Below, piece after piece: positions 31,587 through 43,916 of a stretch of 64,000 nt of DNA; the stretch's first letter is position 1; each line of letters begins with the position of its first letter. Source of the DNA: Lolium rigidum (lineage: Eukaryota; Streptophyta; Magnoliopsida; Poales; Poaceae); NCBI RefSeq assembly GCF_022539505.1, contig NC_061508.1, positions 65,667,754-65,731,753 of the forward strand, read 5' to 3'. Position numbers and translations under genes: made by a program. The notes under the pieces are model-generated. The model saw only the letters and a list, made by a program, of their open reading frames with translations, had not been told where the DNA came from and ran no database searches.

Positions 31587-33058
31587 TGATGTCTATGGGT
31601 GCTTCTATTCTTGTAGACAGTGTTGGGCCTCCAAGAGCAGAGGTTTGTAGAACAGCAGCAAGTTTCCCTTAAGTGGATCACCCAAGGTTTATCGAACTCA
31701 GGGAGGAAGAGGTCAAAGATATCCCTCTCATGCAACCCTGCAACAACAAAGCAAGAAGTCTCTTGTGTCCCCAACACACCTAATAGGTGCACTAGTTCGG
31801 TGAAGAGATAGTGAAATACAGGTGGTATGAATAAGTATGAGCAGTAGTAACGCAGCAGTAGTAACGCAGTAGTAGTAACGCAGTAAAACAGTAAACAAGC
31901 AGCGATAGCAGTATTTAGGAACAAGGCCTAGGGATTACACTTTCACTAGTGGACACTCTCAACATTGATCACATAACAGAATAGATAAATGCATACTCTA
32001 CACTCTCTTGTTGGATGATGAACACATTGCGTAGGATTACACGAACCCTCAATGCCGGAGTTAACAAGCTCCACAATTCAATGTTCATATTTAAATAACC
32101 TTAGAGTGCATGAAAGATCAACACGACTAAACCAAGTACTAACATAGCATGCACACTCGTCACCTTCACACCATGTAGGAGGAATAGATCACATCAATAC
32201 CATCATAGCAATAGTTAACTTCATAATCTACAAGAGATCATAATCATAGCCTACGCCAAGTACTAACACGGATGCACACACTTGTCACCATTACACCGTG
32301 CGGGAGGAATAAAACTACTTTAATAACATCACTAGAGTAGCACATAGAATAGTAGTGATACAAAACTCATATGAATCTCAATCATGTAAAGCAGCTCATG
32401 AGATTATTGTATTGAGGTACATGGGAGAGAGATGAACCACATAGCTACAGCGGAGCCCTCAGCCTCGGGGTGGATTACTCCCTCCTCATCATGGAGGCAG
32501 CGATGGCAGTGAAGATGGCGGTGAAGACGGCGGTGGAGATGGATCCGGGGGCAATTCCCCGTCCCGGCAGGGTGCCGGAGCAGAGAGTTCTGTCCCCCGA
32601 ATTGGACTTTCGCGATGGCGGCGGCTCTGGATGGTTTTCCCTGTTTCCGTCCTCTTGGTCGATGTTTTTAGGCCAGGGACGATTATATAGGCCGAGAGTC
32701 AGAGTCGGAGGGGCCACGGGGTGACGACACCATAGGGGGGCGCGCCCCCCCCTTGGGCCGCGCCGCCCTGTGGGGTGGGGCCCCCCTGGCACCCCTCTAA
32801 CTTTTCTCCGGTGCTCTGGAAGCTTCCTGAAATTATAAGATCTCCGGAGTTGATTTCGTCCGATTCCGAAAATATTTCCTTACTAGGATTTCTGAAACCA
32901 AAAACAGCAGAAAACAAGAATCGGCCTTTCGACATCTCGTCAATAGGTTAGTTCCGAAAAACACATAAAAATGATATAAAGTGTGAACAAAACATGTTGG
33001 TATTTTCATAAAACAAGCATGGAACATCAGAAATTATAGATACGTTGGAGACGTATCA
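31587..33058 (-). repeat. 3' LTR of element B
   Basis: This is a 1472-bp LTR with TG/CA ends. A minus-strand TATA-like CTATATAATCG lies at about 32680-32691. The paired copy differs by small indels, for example an extra AGTAGTAACGCAGT unit here near 31870. Confidence 0.9.
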
Positions 33059-35634
33059 GCATCCCCAAGCTTAGTTTCTGCTCGTCCCGAGCAGGTAAAC
33101 GATAAAAGATAATTTCTGAGGTGACATGCTACCAACATAATCTTAATCATACTATTGTAAAGCATATGAGATGAATGCAGCGATTCAAAACAATGTTAAT
33201 GCAATGAGTAAACAATTGAATCATATAGCAAAGACTTTTCATGAATAGTACTTTCAAGACAAGCATCAATAAGTCTTGCATAAGAGTTACTCATAAAGCA
33301 ATAAATTCAAAGTAAAGACATTGAAGCAACACAATGGAAGATAAAGTTTCAGCGAGTTGCTTTCAACTTGTAACATGTATATCTCATGGATAGTTGTCAA
33401 TGCAAAGCAATATAACAAGTGCAATAAGCAAGTATGTAAGAATCAATGCACAGTTAACACAAGTGTTTGCTTCTTGAGGTGGAGAGAGATAGGTGAACCG
33501 ACTCAACATAAAAGGTAAAAGAATGGTCCTTCAAAGAGGAAAGCATCGATTGCTATATTTGTGCTAGAGCTTTTATTTTGAAAACATGAAACAATTTTGT
33601 CAACGGTAGTAATAAAGCACATGTATCATGTAAATTATATCTTACAAGTTGCAAGCCTCATGCATAGTATACTAATAGTGCCCGCACCTTGTCCTAATTA
33701 GCTTGGACTACCGGATCATCGCAACACACATGTTTTAACCAAGTGTCACAAAGGGGTACCTCCATGCCGCCTGTACAAAGGTCTAAGGAGAAAGCTCGCA
33801 TTTTGGATTTCTCGCTTTTGATTATTCTCAACTTAGACATCCATACCGGGACAACATGGACAACAGATAATGGACTCCTCTTTAATGCATAAGCATGTGG
33901 CAACAATTAGTGTTCTCATATGAGATTGAGGATATATGTCCAAAACTGAAACTTCCACCATGATTCATGGCTTTAGTTAGCGGCCCAATGTTCTTCTCTA
34001 ACAATATGCATGCTCCAACCATTAAGGTGGTAGATCTCTCTTACTTCAGACAAGACGGACATGCATAGCAACTCACATGATATTCAACAAAGAATAGTTG
34101 ATGGCGTCCCCAGAAACATGGTTATCGCACAACAAGCAACTTAATAAGAGATAAAGTGCACAAGTACATATTCAATACCACAATAGTTTTTAAGCTATTT
34201 GTCCCATGAGCTATATATTGCAAAGGTGAATGATGGAGTTTTAAAGGTAGCACTCAAGCAATTTACTTTGGAATGGCGGATAAATACCATGTAGTAGGTA
34301 GGTATGGTGGACACAAATGGTATAGTGGTTGGCTCAAGGATTTTGGATGCATGAGAAGTACTCCCTCTCGATACAAGGCTTAGGCTAGCAAGGTTGTTTG
34401 AAGCAAACACAAGCATAAACTAGTACATCAAAACTTACATAAAAGACATATTACAAGCATTATAAGACTATACATTGTCTTACCTGTTGTTCAAACACCT
34501 CACTAGAAAATATCTAGACTCTAGAGAAACCACTCATGCAAACCAAATTTTAACAAGCTCTATGTATTTCTTCACTAATAGGTGCAAAGTATATGATGCA
34601 AGAGCTTAAACATGAGCACAACAGTTGCCAAGTATCAAGTTATTCAAGACATCATACCAGTTACTACATGTAGCATTTTCCGTTTCCAACCATATAACAA
34701 TTAACGAAGCAGTTTCATCCTTCGCCATGAAAATTAAAAGCTAAGAACACATGTGTTCATACGAACCAGCGGAGCGTGTCTCTCTCCCACACAAGCATTT
34801 ATTCAAACAAAAACAAAAACAAAAGCACACAGACGCTCCAAGTAAAGTACATAAGATGTGACCGAATAAAAATATAGTTTCAAGAGAAGGAACCCGATAA
34901 TTTGTCGATGAAGAAGGGGATGCCTTGGGCATCCCCAAGCTTAGATGCTTGAGTCTTCTTGAAATATGCAGGGGTGAACCACCGGGGCATCCCCAAGCTT
35001 AGAGCTTTCACTCTTCTTGATCATAGTATATCATCCTCCTCTCATGACCCTTGAAAACTTCCTCCACACCAAACTCGAAACAACTCATTAGAGGGTTAGT
35101 GGACAATAAAAATTAACATGTTCAGAGGTGACACAATCATTCTTAACACTTCTGGACATTGCATAAAACTACTGGACATTAATGGATCAAAGAAATTCAT
35201 CCAACGTAGCAAAAGAGGCAATGCGAAATAAAAGGCAGAATCTGTCAAAACAGAACAGTCCGTAAAGATGGATTTTATTGAGGCACCAGACTTGCTCAAA
35301 CGAAAATGCCCAAATTGAATGAAAGTTGCGTACATATCTGAGGATCACTCACGTAAATTGGCTTAATTTTCTGAGTTACCTACAGAGAATTAGACCCAGA
35401 TTCGTGACAGCAAAGAAATCTGTTTCTGCGCAGTAATCCAAATCTAGTATCAACCTTTCTATCAACGACTTTACTTGGCACAACAAAACACAAAACTAAG
35501 ATAAGGAGAGGTTGCTACAGTAGTAACAACTTCCAAGACTCAAATATAAAATAGAGGTACTGTAGCAAAATAAACACATGGGTTATCTCCCAAGAAGTTC
35601 TTTCTTTATAGCCATTAAGATGGGCTCAGCATTT
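33059..35634 (-). other. Non-coding interior of element B
   Basis: About 2.6 kb of AT-rich sequence has no supported gene. The motif CATCCCCAAGCTTAG, the complement of the polypurine tract, occurs next to the LTR (33060) and again near 34930 and 34988. A shorter relative lies near 36224. Confidence 0.6.
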
Positions 35635-36369
35635 TTAATGATGCACTCGCAAGAAATAGTATTTGAAGCAAAAGAGAGCATCAAGAGGCAAATTCAAAAC
35701 ACATTTAAGTCTAACATGCTTCCTATGCATAGGAGTTTTGTAAATAAACAAGTTCATGAAGAGCAAAGTGACAAGCATAGGAAGATAAAACAAGTGTAGC
35801 TTCAAAAATTTCAGCACATAGAGAGGCATTTTAGTAACATGAAAATTTCTACAACCATATTTTCCTCTCTCATAATAACTTTCAGTAGCATCATGAGCAA
35901 ACTCAACAATATAACTATCACATAAAGCATTCTTATCATGAGTCTCATGCATAAAATAAGTACTACTCCCAACATAAGCATAGTCATTCTTATTAGTTGT
36001 AGTGTGAGCAAATTCAACAAAGTAGCTATCATTATTATTCTCATCAAGTGTAGGAGGCATAGTATAATCACAATAAAATTTACTCTCCATAGTAGGCGGC
36101 ACCAAAAGACCACTATCATTATAATCATTATAATCATCATAAACAGGAGGCAAAGTATCATCAAAGAAAATTTTCTCCTCAATGCTTGGGGGACTAAAAA
36201 GATCATGCTCATCAAAACTAGCTTCCCCAAGCTTAGAATTTTCCATATCATTAGCAACAATGGTATTCAAAGTATTCATGCTAATATGTTCCATGGGTTT
36301 TTTAATTTTCGGATCAAACCATCCATGTCTTAACTCGGGAAATAGAACAAGAAGCTCATTTTTGTCCAT
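35635..36369 (-). CDS. Orphan ORF of non-autonomous element B (244 codons)
   Basis: This is the only long intact frame in element B, close to its 5' side. It begins MDKNELLVLFPELRHGWFD (ATG 36369) and has acidic Tyr/Asp-rich blocks: PPVYDDYNDYNDSGLLVP, and SYFVEFAHTTTNK with a related SYIVEFAHDATES later. The C-terminal third is hydrophobic (VLKFLKLHLFYLPMLVTLLF) and could be a membrane segment. No gag, zinc-knuckle or protease motif is visible. Very similar hypothetical proteins are, to my recollection, widespread in Triticeae, which would fit a TE passenger. Function is unknown. Confidence 0.6.
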   Translation of the reverse strand: MDKNELLVLFPELRHGWFDPKIKKPMEHISMNTLNTIVANDMENSKLGEASFDEHDLFSPPSIEEKIFFDDTLPPVYDDYNDYNDSGLLVPPTMESKFYCDYTMPPTLDENNNDSYFVEFAHTTTNKNDYAYVGSSTYFMHETHDKNALCDSYIVEFAHDATESYYERGKYGCRNFHVTKMPLYVLKFLKLHLFYLPMLVTLLFMNLFIYKTPMHRKHVRLKCVLNLPLDALFCFKYYFLRVHH

Positions 36370-36489
36370 TATGCCAAACTAGTGTAAACAAGAAACAAAA
36401 AGATGCAATTGCAGGATCTAAAGGAAATAGCTTCGAGTACTTACAACGGCGAAAATAGCTTAGTAGCCGAGATCCGGAGTGTGAGTACC

Positions 36490-36531
36490 TTTTACCTTTC
36501 CTCCCCGGCAACGGCGCCGAGAAAATAGCTT
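36490..36531 (-). other. Primer-binding region of element B
   Basis: On the minus strand, AGCTATTTTCTCGGCGCCG follows the 5' LTR and leads into GTTGCCGGGGAGG. This GGCGCCGTTGCCGGGGA word is a common plant LTR retrotransposon primer site. Confidence 0.7.
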
Positions 36532-37986
36532 GATGTCTACGGGTGCTTCTATTCTTGTAGACAGTGTTGGGCCTCCAAGAGCGAGAGGTTTGTAGAACAG
36601 CAGCAAGTTTCCCTTAAGTGGATCACCCAAGGTTTATCGAACTCAGGGAGGAAGAGGTCAAAGATATCCCTCTCATGCAACCCTGCAACAACAAAGCAAG
36701 AAGTCTCTTGTGTCCCCAACACACCTAATAGGTGCACTAGTTCGGCGAAGAGATAGTGAAATACAGGTGGTATGAATAAGTATGAGCAGTAGTAACGCAG
36801 CAGTAGTAACGCAATAAAACAGTAAACAAGCAGCGATAGCAGTATTTAGGAACAAGGCCTAGGGATTACACTTTCACTAGTGGACACTCTCAACATTGAT
36901 CACATAACGAGAATAGATAAATGCATACTATACACTCTCTTGTTGGATGATGAACACATTGCGTAGGATTACACGAACCCTCAATGCCGGAGTTAACAAG
37001 CTCCACAATTCAATGTTCATATTTAAATAACCTTAGAGTGCATGAAAGATCAACACGACTAAACCAAGTACTAACATAGCATGCACACTCGTCACCTTCA
37101 CACCATGTAGGAGGAATAGATCACATCAATACCATCATAGCAATAGTTAACTTCATAATCTACAAGAGATCATAATCATAGCCTACGCCAAGTACTAACA
37201 CGGATGCACACACTCGTCACCATTACACCGTGCAGGAGGAATAAAACTACTTTAATAACATCACTCGAGTAGCACATAGAATAGTAGTGATACAAAACTC
37301 ATATGAATCTCAATCATGTAAAGCAGCTCATGAGATTATTGTATTGAGGTACATGGGAGAGAGATGAACCACATAGCTACAGCGGAGCCCTCAGCCTCGG
37401 GGGTGGATTACTCCCTCCTCATCATGGAGGCAGCGATGGCGGTGAAGATGGCGGTGAAGACGGCGGTGGAGATGGCTCCGGGGCAATTCCCTGTCCCGGC
37501 AGGGTGCCGGAGCAGAGAGTTCTGTCCCCCGAATTGGACTTTCGCGATGGCGGCGGCTCTGGATGGTTTTCCCTGTTTCCATCCTCTTGGTCGATGTTTT
37601 TAGGTCAGGGACGATTATATAGGCCGAGAGTCGGAGTCGGAGGGGCCACGGGGTGACGACACCATAGGGGGCGCGCCCCCTTGGGCCGCGCCGCCCTGTG
37701 GGGTGGGGCCCCCCTGGCACCCCTCTGACTTTTCTCCGGTGCTCTGGAAGCTTCCTGAAATTATAAGATCTCCGGAGTTGATTTCGTCCGATTCCGAAAA
37801 TATTTCCTTACTAGGATTTCTGAAACCAAAAACAGCAGAAAACAGCAACTGGCCTTTCGGCATCTCGTCAATAGGTTAGTTCCGAAAAACGCATAAAAAT
37901 GATATAAAGTGTGAACAAAACATGTTGGTATTGTCATAAAACAAGCATGGAACATCAGAAATTATAGATACGTTGGAGACGTATCA
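36532..37986 (-). repeat. 5' LTR of element B
   Basis: This is a 1455-bp partner of the LTR at 31587-33058, with a TATA-like CTATATAATCG on the minus strand near 37612-37622. Confidence 0.9.
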
Positions 37987-39351
37987 GGCGCTAACCCGGA
38001 AAACCCAGACGTGGCAGTATCTCCGGCTAAAGAAGTGATGGCCACCATTCCGGCTTGGACGCAGCCTTTCCTGGACTACCTCATCGATCAGAAGTTGCCA
38101 GAGGACGAGGTCCTCGCGCGACAGATCATCAGACGAGCAAGATCCTACACAATTGTTGATGGACAGCTCTACAAACGAAGCGCAACAGGGGTATTTCTCA
38201 AATGCGTCTCTAATCAAGATGGCATTGAAATCCTCAGAGAGATCCACGCAGGGGATTGCGGGCATCATGCCGCTCTCAGGTCACTCGTTGCAAAAGCTTT
38301 TCGGCTAGGCTTTTACTGGCTCACAGCTAAAGAAGATGCTGACAAGATAGTCAAAACCTGCCGAGGTTGTCAGTACTACGCTACTCAACCAAACGCTCCA
38401 GCCCAAGAGCTGAAGACCATATCTATCACCTGGCCGTTTGCGGTCTGGGGGCTCGATATGGTTGGTAAGTTAAAAAGATCATCTCCTGGCGGTTTTGAAT
38501 ACCTCTTGGTCGCTGTTGACAAGTTCAGCAAATGGATCGAGGCAAAGCCAGTGAGAAAAGCCGACGGTGCTACGGCACTAAAATTTGTCTGCAGCCTCGT
38601 GATGAGATTCGGCATCCCACACAGCATAATCACAGATAATGGCACAAACTTCGCACAAGGAGAATTGAAGGATTATTGTGAGACAGTAGGGATTCGACTG
38701 GACCTTGCATCCGTGGCTCACCCACAATCCAATGGTCAAGTTGAAAGGGCTAACGGCCTAATATTATCAGGAATTAAGCCACGCCTTGAAGAACCGCTGC
38801 GAAGAGCAGCTGGAGCTTGGGCTGACGAGCTGGACGCTGTCTTGTGGAGTTTGCGAACTACCCCTAACAGGTCAACAGGGTTTACCCCATTTTTTCTAGT
38901 ATACGGATCCGAAGCCGTGATTCCCTCCGACATCATCCACGATTCGCCGCGAGTTTCCGCCTACAATGAAGAAACAGCTGACGAGGCCAGACAGCTATCT
39001 GTGGACCTGATCGAGGAAGCTCGGAATTTAGCTGACCAGCGCTCCGCCATCTACCAGCAGAAGCTCCGACGTTATCACAGTCGTCGAGTTCGGAATCGCT
39101 CTTTCATGACAGGAGACCCGGTCCTCCGCCTTCGGCAGGTGAAAGACCATAAGCTGCAGTCTCCATGGGAAGGACCCTTCGTCGTTAGCAAAGTGCTTCA
39201 TAACGGATCGTACTACCTTGTTGATTTCCGAGAGCTGAAGGACAGACCTGCTAATTGGCACCGGAAACGCAAGCGTGAGGATCCGGATGACATCTACGAC
39301 GAGACAGATCGCCCCTGGTACATCGCACAGCTACGTCCTTTCCACAATTAG
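37987..39351 (+). pseudogene. Integrase of element A, 3' part of the interrupted pol
   Basis: The frame resumes after element B and is open to TAG at 39349-39351. It has the zinc-binding HHCC region (REIHAGDCGHHAALRS to TCRGCQYY), then the D-D-E core: VWGLDMVGKLKRS, HSIITDNGTNFAQGE and QSNGQVERANGLI. A C-terminal DNA-binding part follows (FMTGDPVLRLRQVKDHKLQ, SPWEGPFVVSKVLHNGSYYL). All catalytic residues are present, but the rest of pol is broken upstream. AATAAA at about 39402 is a possible polyadenylation signal for sense transcripts. Confidence 0.93.
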
Positions 39352-39938
39352 CGTATTCTTTCCGAGTTACAAACTCTGTAATAGTTATACATGATCAATG
39401 AAATAAAGCTTATGGTTCACTCTTCGAGTCTTTTACCTCCTTTAGTTGTTCATTTTTAGATCATGTGTGTTTTCCGACTAAAACCGCAGAGCTGGATATT
39501 TCCGCCTAGGCGTGTATAAAAAGTTGTGATTTTCAAAAATCGTCCTTTAGGACGTAAGCTTAAGTTTTCTGATTAAATTGTTATCTGTTGCGAACTCGTG
39601 GATTCCTAGTAGCGATTTCCGGCACCTATGCTTGGGAGCTTGTTTCCGCGGTTATTGACGGATTGCCATTGGGTTTCGTCGCCGCTGGCGAGCGTTTCCG
39701 GCTAAGGTCTTCCGGCTCGCGGAAGGTCAAGCGGGCAAGCCGGAAAACAACGAAGTCAGCACTTGCTTTCCGACACAAAACGAAAACATGCACATAATAT
39801 TAACGGATAGCGAGGATAAGTGTTTCCGCCCCATGCATAGTCGTTTCGTCCCTAGCTACTTAAGAATTTAAAGTCTTATTACAAACCCACTTCGGGGCCA
39901 AAATGATGCAACTTTGTTTCATTGTTCAAACAAGAACT
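39352..39938. other. Spacer between convergent pol and antisense gene
   Basis: This 587-bp stretch separates the integrase stop from the stop of the minus-strand gene. No gene is seen. It probably holds the 3' UTRs of both transcripts. Confidence 0.6.
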
Positions 39939-41946
39939 CTACTCGGAGCTCTCTTCTTCAGATTCCTGGTAGGCGGAGCCGTCGCCGTCGCTGTCGCCGG
40001 AGCCGGCCTCGGAGTCATCACCAGAGCCTTCTCCGGAACGCTCGATGCTTGACCCGGAACCTTCCCCGTAATACTCCGGCTCACCTTCCTCCTCCTCTGC
40101 ATCGGAAAATCCCTTGGGCAGGGCGTGCTTGCTATACCAGAACGAGTGATTCACCCGCCTGACAAACAACTGCTCGTACCCTTGGGTTTCCGCGAGGATG
40201 GCGCCCATGTCGGAACCTTTTGGAGCTCCGCGCGCAACATCCGCAAAGTTGAGTGAAGGGAAGTGAGCCTTGCAGGTGGCTAAGACTAGGGAGGCGACTC
40301 CGCGCGCGGAAGATTTTTGCCAATCCTTAATGAAGTCCGGCACTTGTTCCGTTAGCTGGGTCATCGTGTCGATCACGGAAGTTTTGGCCTTCTTCAAAGA
40401 CAGAGTCTTGGCAATTCCGCGACAGGCTTCAAATAACGCGCCAATGGAAGTCCGCACTTCTTCGTATGCCTCCGTCCTCTTCAGATTCGACTCCTTTGAC
40501 CACTCGAAGCCAAGGCTCGCTGTGGAAGAAGGAGGTTCAGTTCCGTTACGGAGAGTAAAGCATACGAGGGTTGTCGGAACAACAACGCGGAAAAACACTT
40601 ACGGAAGATAAGTTTGTCGATGGTCTCCGCCTCCGTTTCCAGAACTTTGTTTTTGGACACCAAGGAAGTCACACGACTCTGGTTCTTCTTGAGTTTATCA
40701 TTTAGATCCGCCAGGTCGCGGGCATGCTTCTCGGAGAGCTCCTTCCTCACCTGACTCTCCTTGTCGGAGGATTCTTTGATGAAGGTCTTGAGGGACTCGT
40801 TCTCCGCTTCAAGCACCTGGACCTTGGCGGACAGCTCATCGAATTTGGAGTGCTTGGTGGTCTCTTCTGTAGGCGGAAAGTTGCACATATTATGTATCCT
40901 GAACAATTATATCAGCACAAGAAATCAAACCCGGATCTCGTACCCTGAAGGCGGGTCTCAAGAAGCTGGATAGCCTTTTGGCTGTTTTCCGCGTTCTGGC
41001 GCAGCCCCTCGATCTCCGTGATCTGCTCCAGCACATGCACGCGTAGATCTTCATGCAATTTCCGCGTGGTCTGAGAAGCAGCAAGGAGTTAGCCGGATAT
41101 TTAAAATCTTGGGGGCTGGCGAGGAATTCAAAGTCTTGGAGGTATAAAAAATTTAAATTTCCGCCTAAGGTACATCTTGGGAAAGCATCGGCTAATACAT
41201 GTTACACGGAAATATCTCACCCAATGCTTGGGGGCTAGTATTACCTGCCGCACTTCCTTGTGCTTGGCGAAAAACACTTTCAGGCCGTCCTCCAGGTCGG
41301 CGAGCTCTCGCATCTCCTCGTCTGGCTTTCCCCACACTTTGTTCAGCATGGCGGAAACTTCCGCGTGGCGCTGTGCAAGGGTAAGCTTTTGCAGGGATGG
41401 AGTCGGTCGAGGGTCGACCCGAGTCGCGTTGGTGACTTGAAGGAGCTTTACCTTTTGCTCATGTTCTTCCTCTGTGGGCTCCGCGAAAGTGGCGCTTGGT
41501 TGATCTTGCGGAGGAGCAGACGAGGAGGCACCCTTGGCGGAATCACCGTGGTCAGCGGGATCTTCCGGAAGGTCATCAAGGTTGATGACATCCTTGGGAT
41601 CCGGCTTGGAGGCGGACGAAGCCTTGGGCGGAACCTCAACTTCAGGAGTAACAGGAATTGAAGCCGGAGACGGCTTGGCCTTTTTCTTCAAGACCCTTGG
41701 AGCCTTGGGAGGCTGGCTTCCGGAGCTTCAGTAAAAACAAAAAGTATAACAACTAAGTAAAGGTTTGCTTGTGAAACCATAGCTTGGATCTCGGAAATAG
41801 GCGCTTACCCGGAAGGCTTGAAGAAGTGCTGGATGGCGGGCTGCCCCTTGTTGCTGGTGTTAATCAGTTTGAGGCGCTTCTTTTCCGCCTCCGCTTTCCG
41901 GGTAGCCGCAGTGCTAAGCACTTCGCGGGCGCGCTTAGCGTAGGGG
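39939..41946 (-). pseudogene. Antisense gene of element A, exons 2b to 6 (C-terminal part)
   Basis: These are exons of one minus-strand gene continuing from 55984-57293. Exon 2b is 41946-41809, exon 3 is 41725-41245, exon 4 is 41070-40944, exon 5 is 40866-40603 and exon 6 is 40519-39939 with stop. Donors (GTAAGC, GTAATA, GTACGA, GTAAGT) and AG acceptors are in place, and codon phase is kept at every junction. Exons 2b-3 encode a basic, then Pro/Ser/Glu-rich linker. Exons 4-5 give a coiled coil (HVLEQITEIEGLRQNAENSQ, LEAENESLKTFIKESSDKES). Exon 6 has a helical domain (SIGALFEACRGIAKTLSLKK) and an acidic Ser/Gly/Asp/Glu tail. No stop codon or frameshift is seen. The gene is broken only by the element 2 insertion in exon 2. 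Confidence 0.8.
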
Positions 41947-43128
41947 TGTTGACTGCCAAAACCCACCGGCGGGCAGCGGCCTTGTCAACACTGTAGAGCC
42001 GGGGGGAGCCTAGAGCTGCGGCTGGCTGAGACCCCTCCGAGCGACGGCCCGCAATGCTCTTCTGGTCACACGCGGCGTTGCGAAGTGCAAGGGCGTGCCA
42101 CCTGACCTATACCTGGTCAGGAAGGTGATGAGGTTGCCTCGCTTAGTTTCCTGCGGGGCATACATGTAAACGTTAAATACGAGCCTCGATCGGCTCTCGA
42201 GGTTATCCTGTGAATCGGCTCAAAGAGCCGATCCACCCATGATCCGTACGGGGTGCACGAATACTTGGTGGTCCTGCTTGATCAAGATGAAGCTAATGAG
42301 ATCTACGACGATTTAGGGTTTTCACCGCATAACCGGATCATCCTACTCCAGGTTGGGCCTTGCGGCCACGCACGGTGCTCGTAAGCCGATCCTAAACAAG
42401 GCCAAAAAACCAACATGAAGTTGATCCTAGGAACATCCCGTTTAGGACTTGCGAACGCCACCCTACGTGCCACTGGATCCTCCCCCCATTGTAAGGCCAA
42501 ACTATTGCAGATATTAAACTAATCCTTGTAGAACAAGGAGCAATCGTAACGGATCAGATCTACTAAATAATGATCAAGCGGGGTGCCGCCCCCACACCTG
42601 AGATAGGCGTGAGGGCGGCTAGATATGCAAGGGTTGCACTACGTAAGCATGCTTAAACGAAGAACAATGCTAACCCTAACACATCTAATGATAACTACGT
42701 TGCTCGCCATCAAAAGCGCTTCGAGTACGAGCAACGCATGAACAACGTGGGGCTTGTGCTGCCTAGATCGCAAGATGCGATCTAGGCAGCATGTCGCTTA
42801 CCCGATAGAAACCCTCGAGACGAAGGAGTTGGCGATGCGCCGAGATTGGTTTGTTTTTGGGGTTGAACGTGAGTTGTTGTTTATTCCATAAACCCTAGGT
42901 ACATATTTATAGTCCAGCGGACTCTCTAATGCGGGCGTGCACCAAACCGTGCACGAATAAGATTCTATCTCTAAACTAAGATACGATCTAATATGCTACA
43001 GATACACGGGCAATTAAGCCCCAACTTGGTAAAAAGGCCGATCCACATGCTTCTTCTATATATATATTTCTTCACACCCATCTTCGATTGCGGCCCACCT
43101 CTGACTTGGTCAAATTCTGGTGATAACA
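41947..43128 (-). repeat. 3' LTR of element 2
   Basis: This 1182-bp LTR begins, on the minus strand, TGTTATCACCAG. It carries the conserved 16-bp-arm hairpin at 42757-42791. A minus-strand TATA (CTATAAATATG) lies near 42905-42915. A short segment containing CGGGTCATGTCATGGC is duplicated just outside it (near 43186 and 43230). Confidence 0.9.
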
Positions 43129-43433
43129 CATGCCCCCCTGGTTTTGGAAATGATATTTCCAAAATCATTACGTTTTTCTTTCGTCGGGTCATGTCATGGC
43201 AGAGCAGAACCATTGCAGCATTTTTCGTCGGGTCATGTCATGGCAGAGCAGAACCATTGCTCCGCACAATTTGACCGTTGTCTTTGAGTACTGCCTCCTC
43301 GAAAACTGCTGTGGCATTGAATTTTGTTTTTACCGTGGCCCCCTTTTATTTAACCGCTCTGAGTAGTTCGCCATTTCACCATCCTGCTCTGTTCTGGCCA
43401 TTGGCATCAAAAAACCCCCAAACTCCCACAGCC

Positions 43434-43916
43434 ATGTCTTCCTCTTCTTCTTCTTCCTCGTCGGTCTTCCACGACTCCTCCTCCGAGCTTTCCTACGGGT
43501 CCTCCTCCTCCCGCGAGACGCCACCGGATATCCGCGCCCCAGAAGCATGGGACCTGGAAGACCATGCCTCCTCTGTCTGGTCCGAAGACGACCAGTCTCT
43601 GACCAGCGGGGACGAAGATCTTCAGTTCCTCGCCGTCGGGGAACTGGAGTCGGAGAGTGAGGACGACCAGTTCCCCTGGGACGGCTGCCCCACCTCTGAA
43701 GAAGAGGAAGAGGAAGACGATGACGATGACGACGACTCCCTCGAGGGTTACCCGCCAGCGAAGCGCCTCCGCATGTGGTGGGATGACGACAGCAGCGACG
43801 ATGAAGACGAAGACGAAGCTCCCGTGGAAGGTTACGGGAGCAGCGACGAGGACCCCATCGGCAGTAGTGCCGATGAGAGTTCCGACGACGACGACGAAGG
43901 AAGCGACGGCCCGTAG
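43434..43916 (+). CDS. Antisense acidic Ser/Asp/Glu-rich protein of element 2, intact (160 codons)
   Basis: ATG 43434 follows CCCACAGCC. The protein starts with a Ser run (MSSSSSSSSSSVFHDSS), then RETPPDIRAPEAWDLEDHAS, and acidic blocks (DDQSLTSGDEDLQFLAVGEL). After a Glu/Asp run comes the only basic patch, GYPPAKRLRMWWDDD. It ends SSDDDDEGSDGP and TAG at 43914. The PPAKRLR patch could act as a nuclear localisation signal (inference). A TATA-like CTTTTATTTAA lies at 43343-43353. This is the only unbroken copy of three. It runs opposite to pol, next to the 3' LTR. No domain is recognised. Overall charge resembles acidic histone-binding or activation regions, but that is speculation. Confidence 0.75.
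   Translation: MSSSSSSSSSVFHDSSSELSYGSSSSRETPPDIRAPEAWDLEDHASSVWSEDDQSLTSGDEDLQFLAVGELESESEDDQFPWDGCPTSEEEEEEDDDDDDDSLEGYPPAKRLRMWWDDDSSDDEDEDEAPVEGYGSSDEDPIGSSADESSDDDDEGSDGP

Larger units (their letters stand above)
31587..37986 (-). mobile_element. LTR retrotransposon B, non-autonomous, nested in pol of element A
   Basis: LTRs at 31587-33058 and 36532-37986 are nearly identical and flanked by GGCGC (31582-31586 and 37987-37991). On the minus strand the LTR begins TGATACGTCTCCAACGTATC. The primer-site-like GGCGCCGTTGCCGGGGAGG lies just inside the 36532 LTR, and the purine-rich GCTTGGGGATGC lies beside the 33058 LTR. This fixes orientation as minus. The 3.5-kb interior has one ORF (36369-35635) and no gag or pol. 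It must rely on another element's enzymes. Confidence 0.92.

Noticed and set aside
43278..43433. Upstream extension of the acidic ORF in element 2
   Set aside because: It would need a non-ATG start. The ATG at 43434 is conserved in all three copies with a suitable context.
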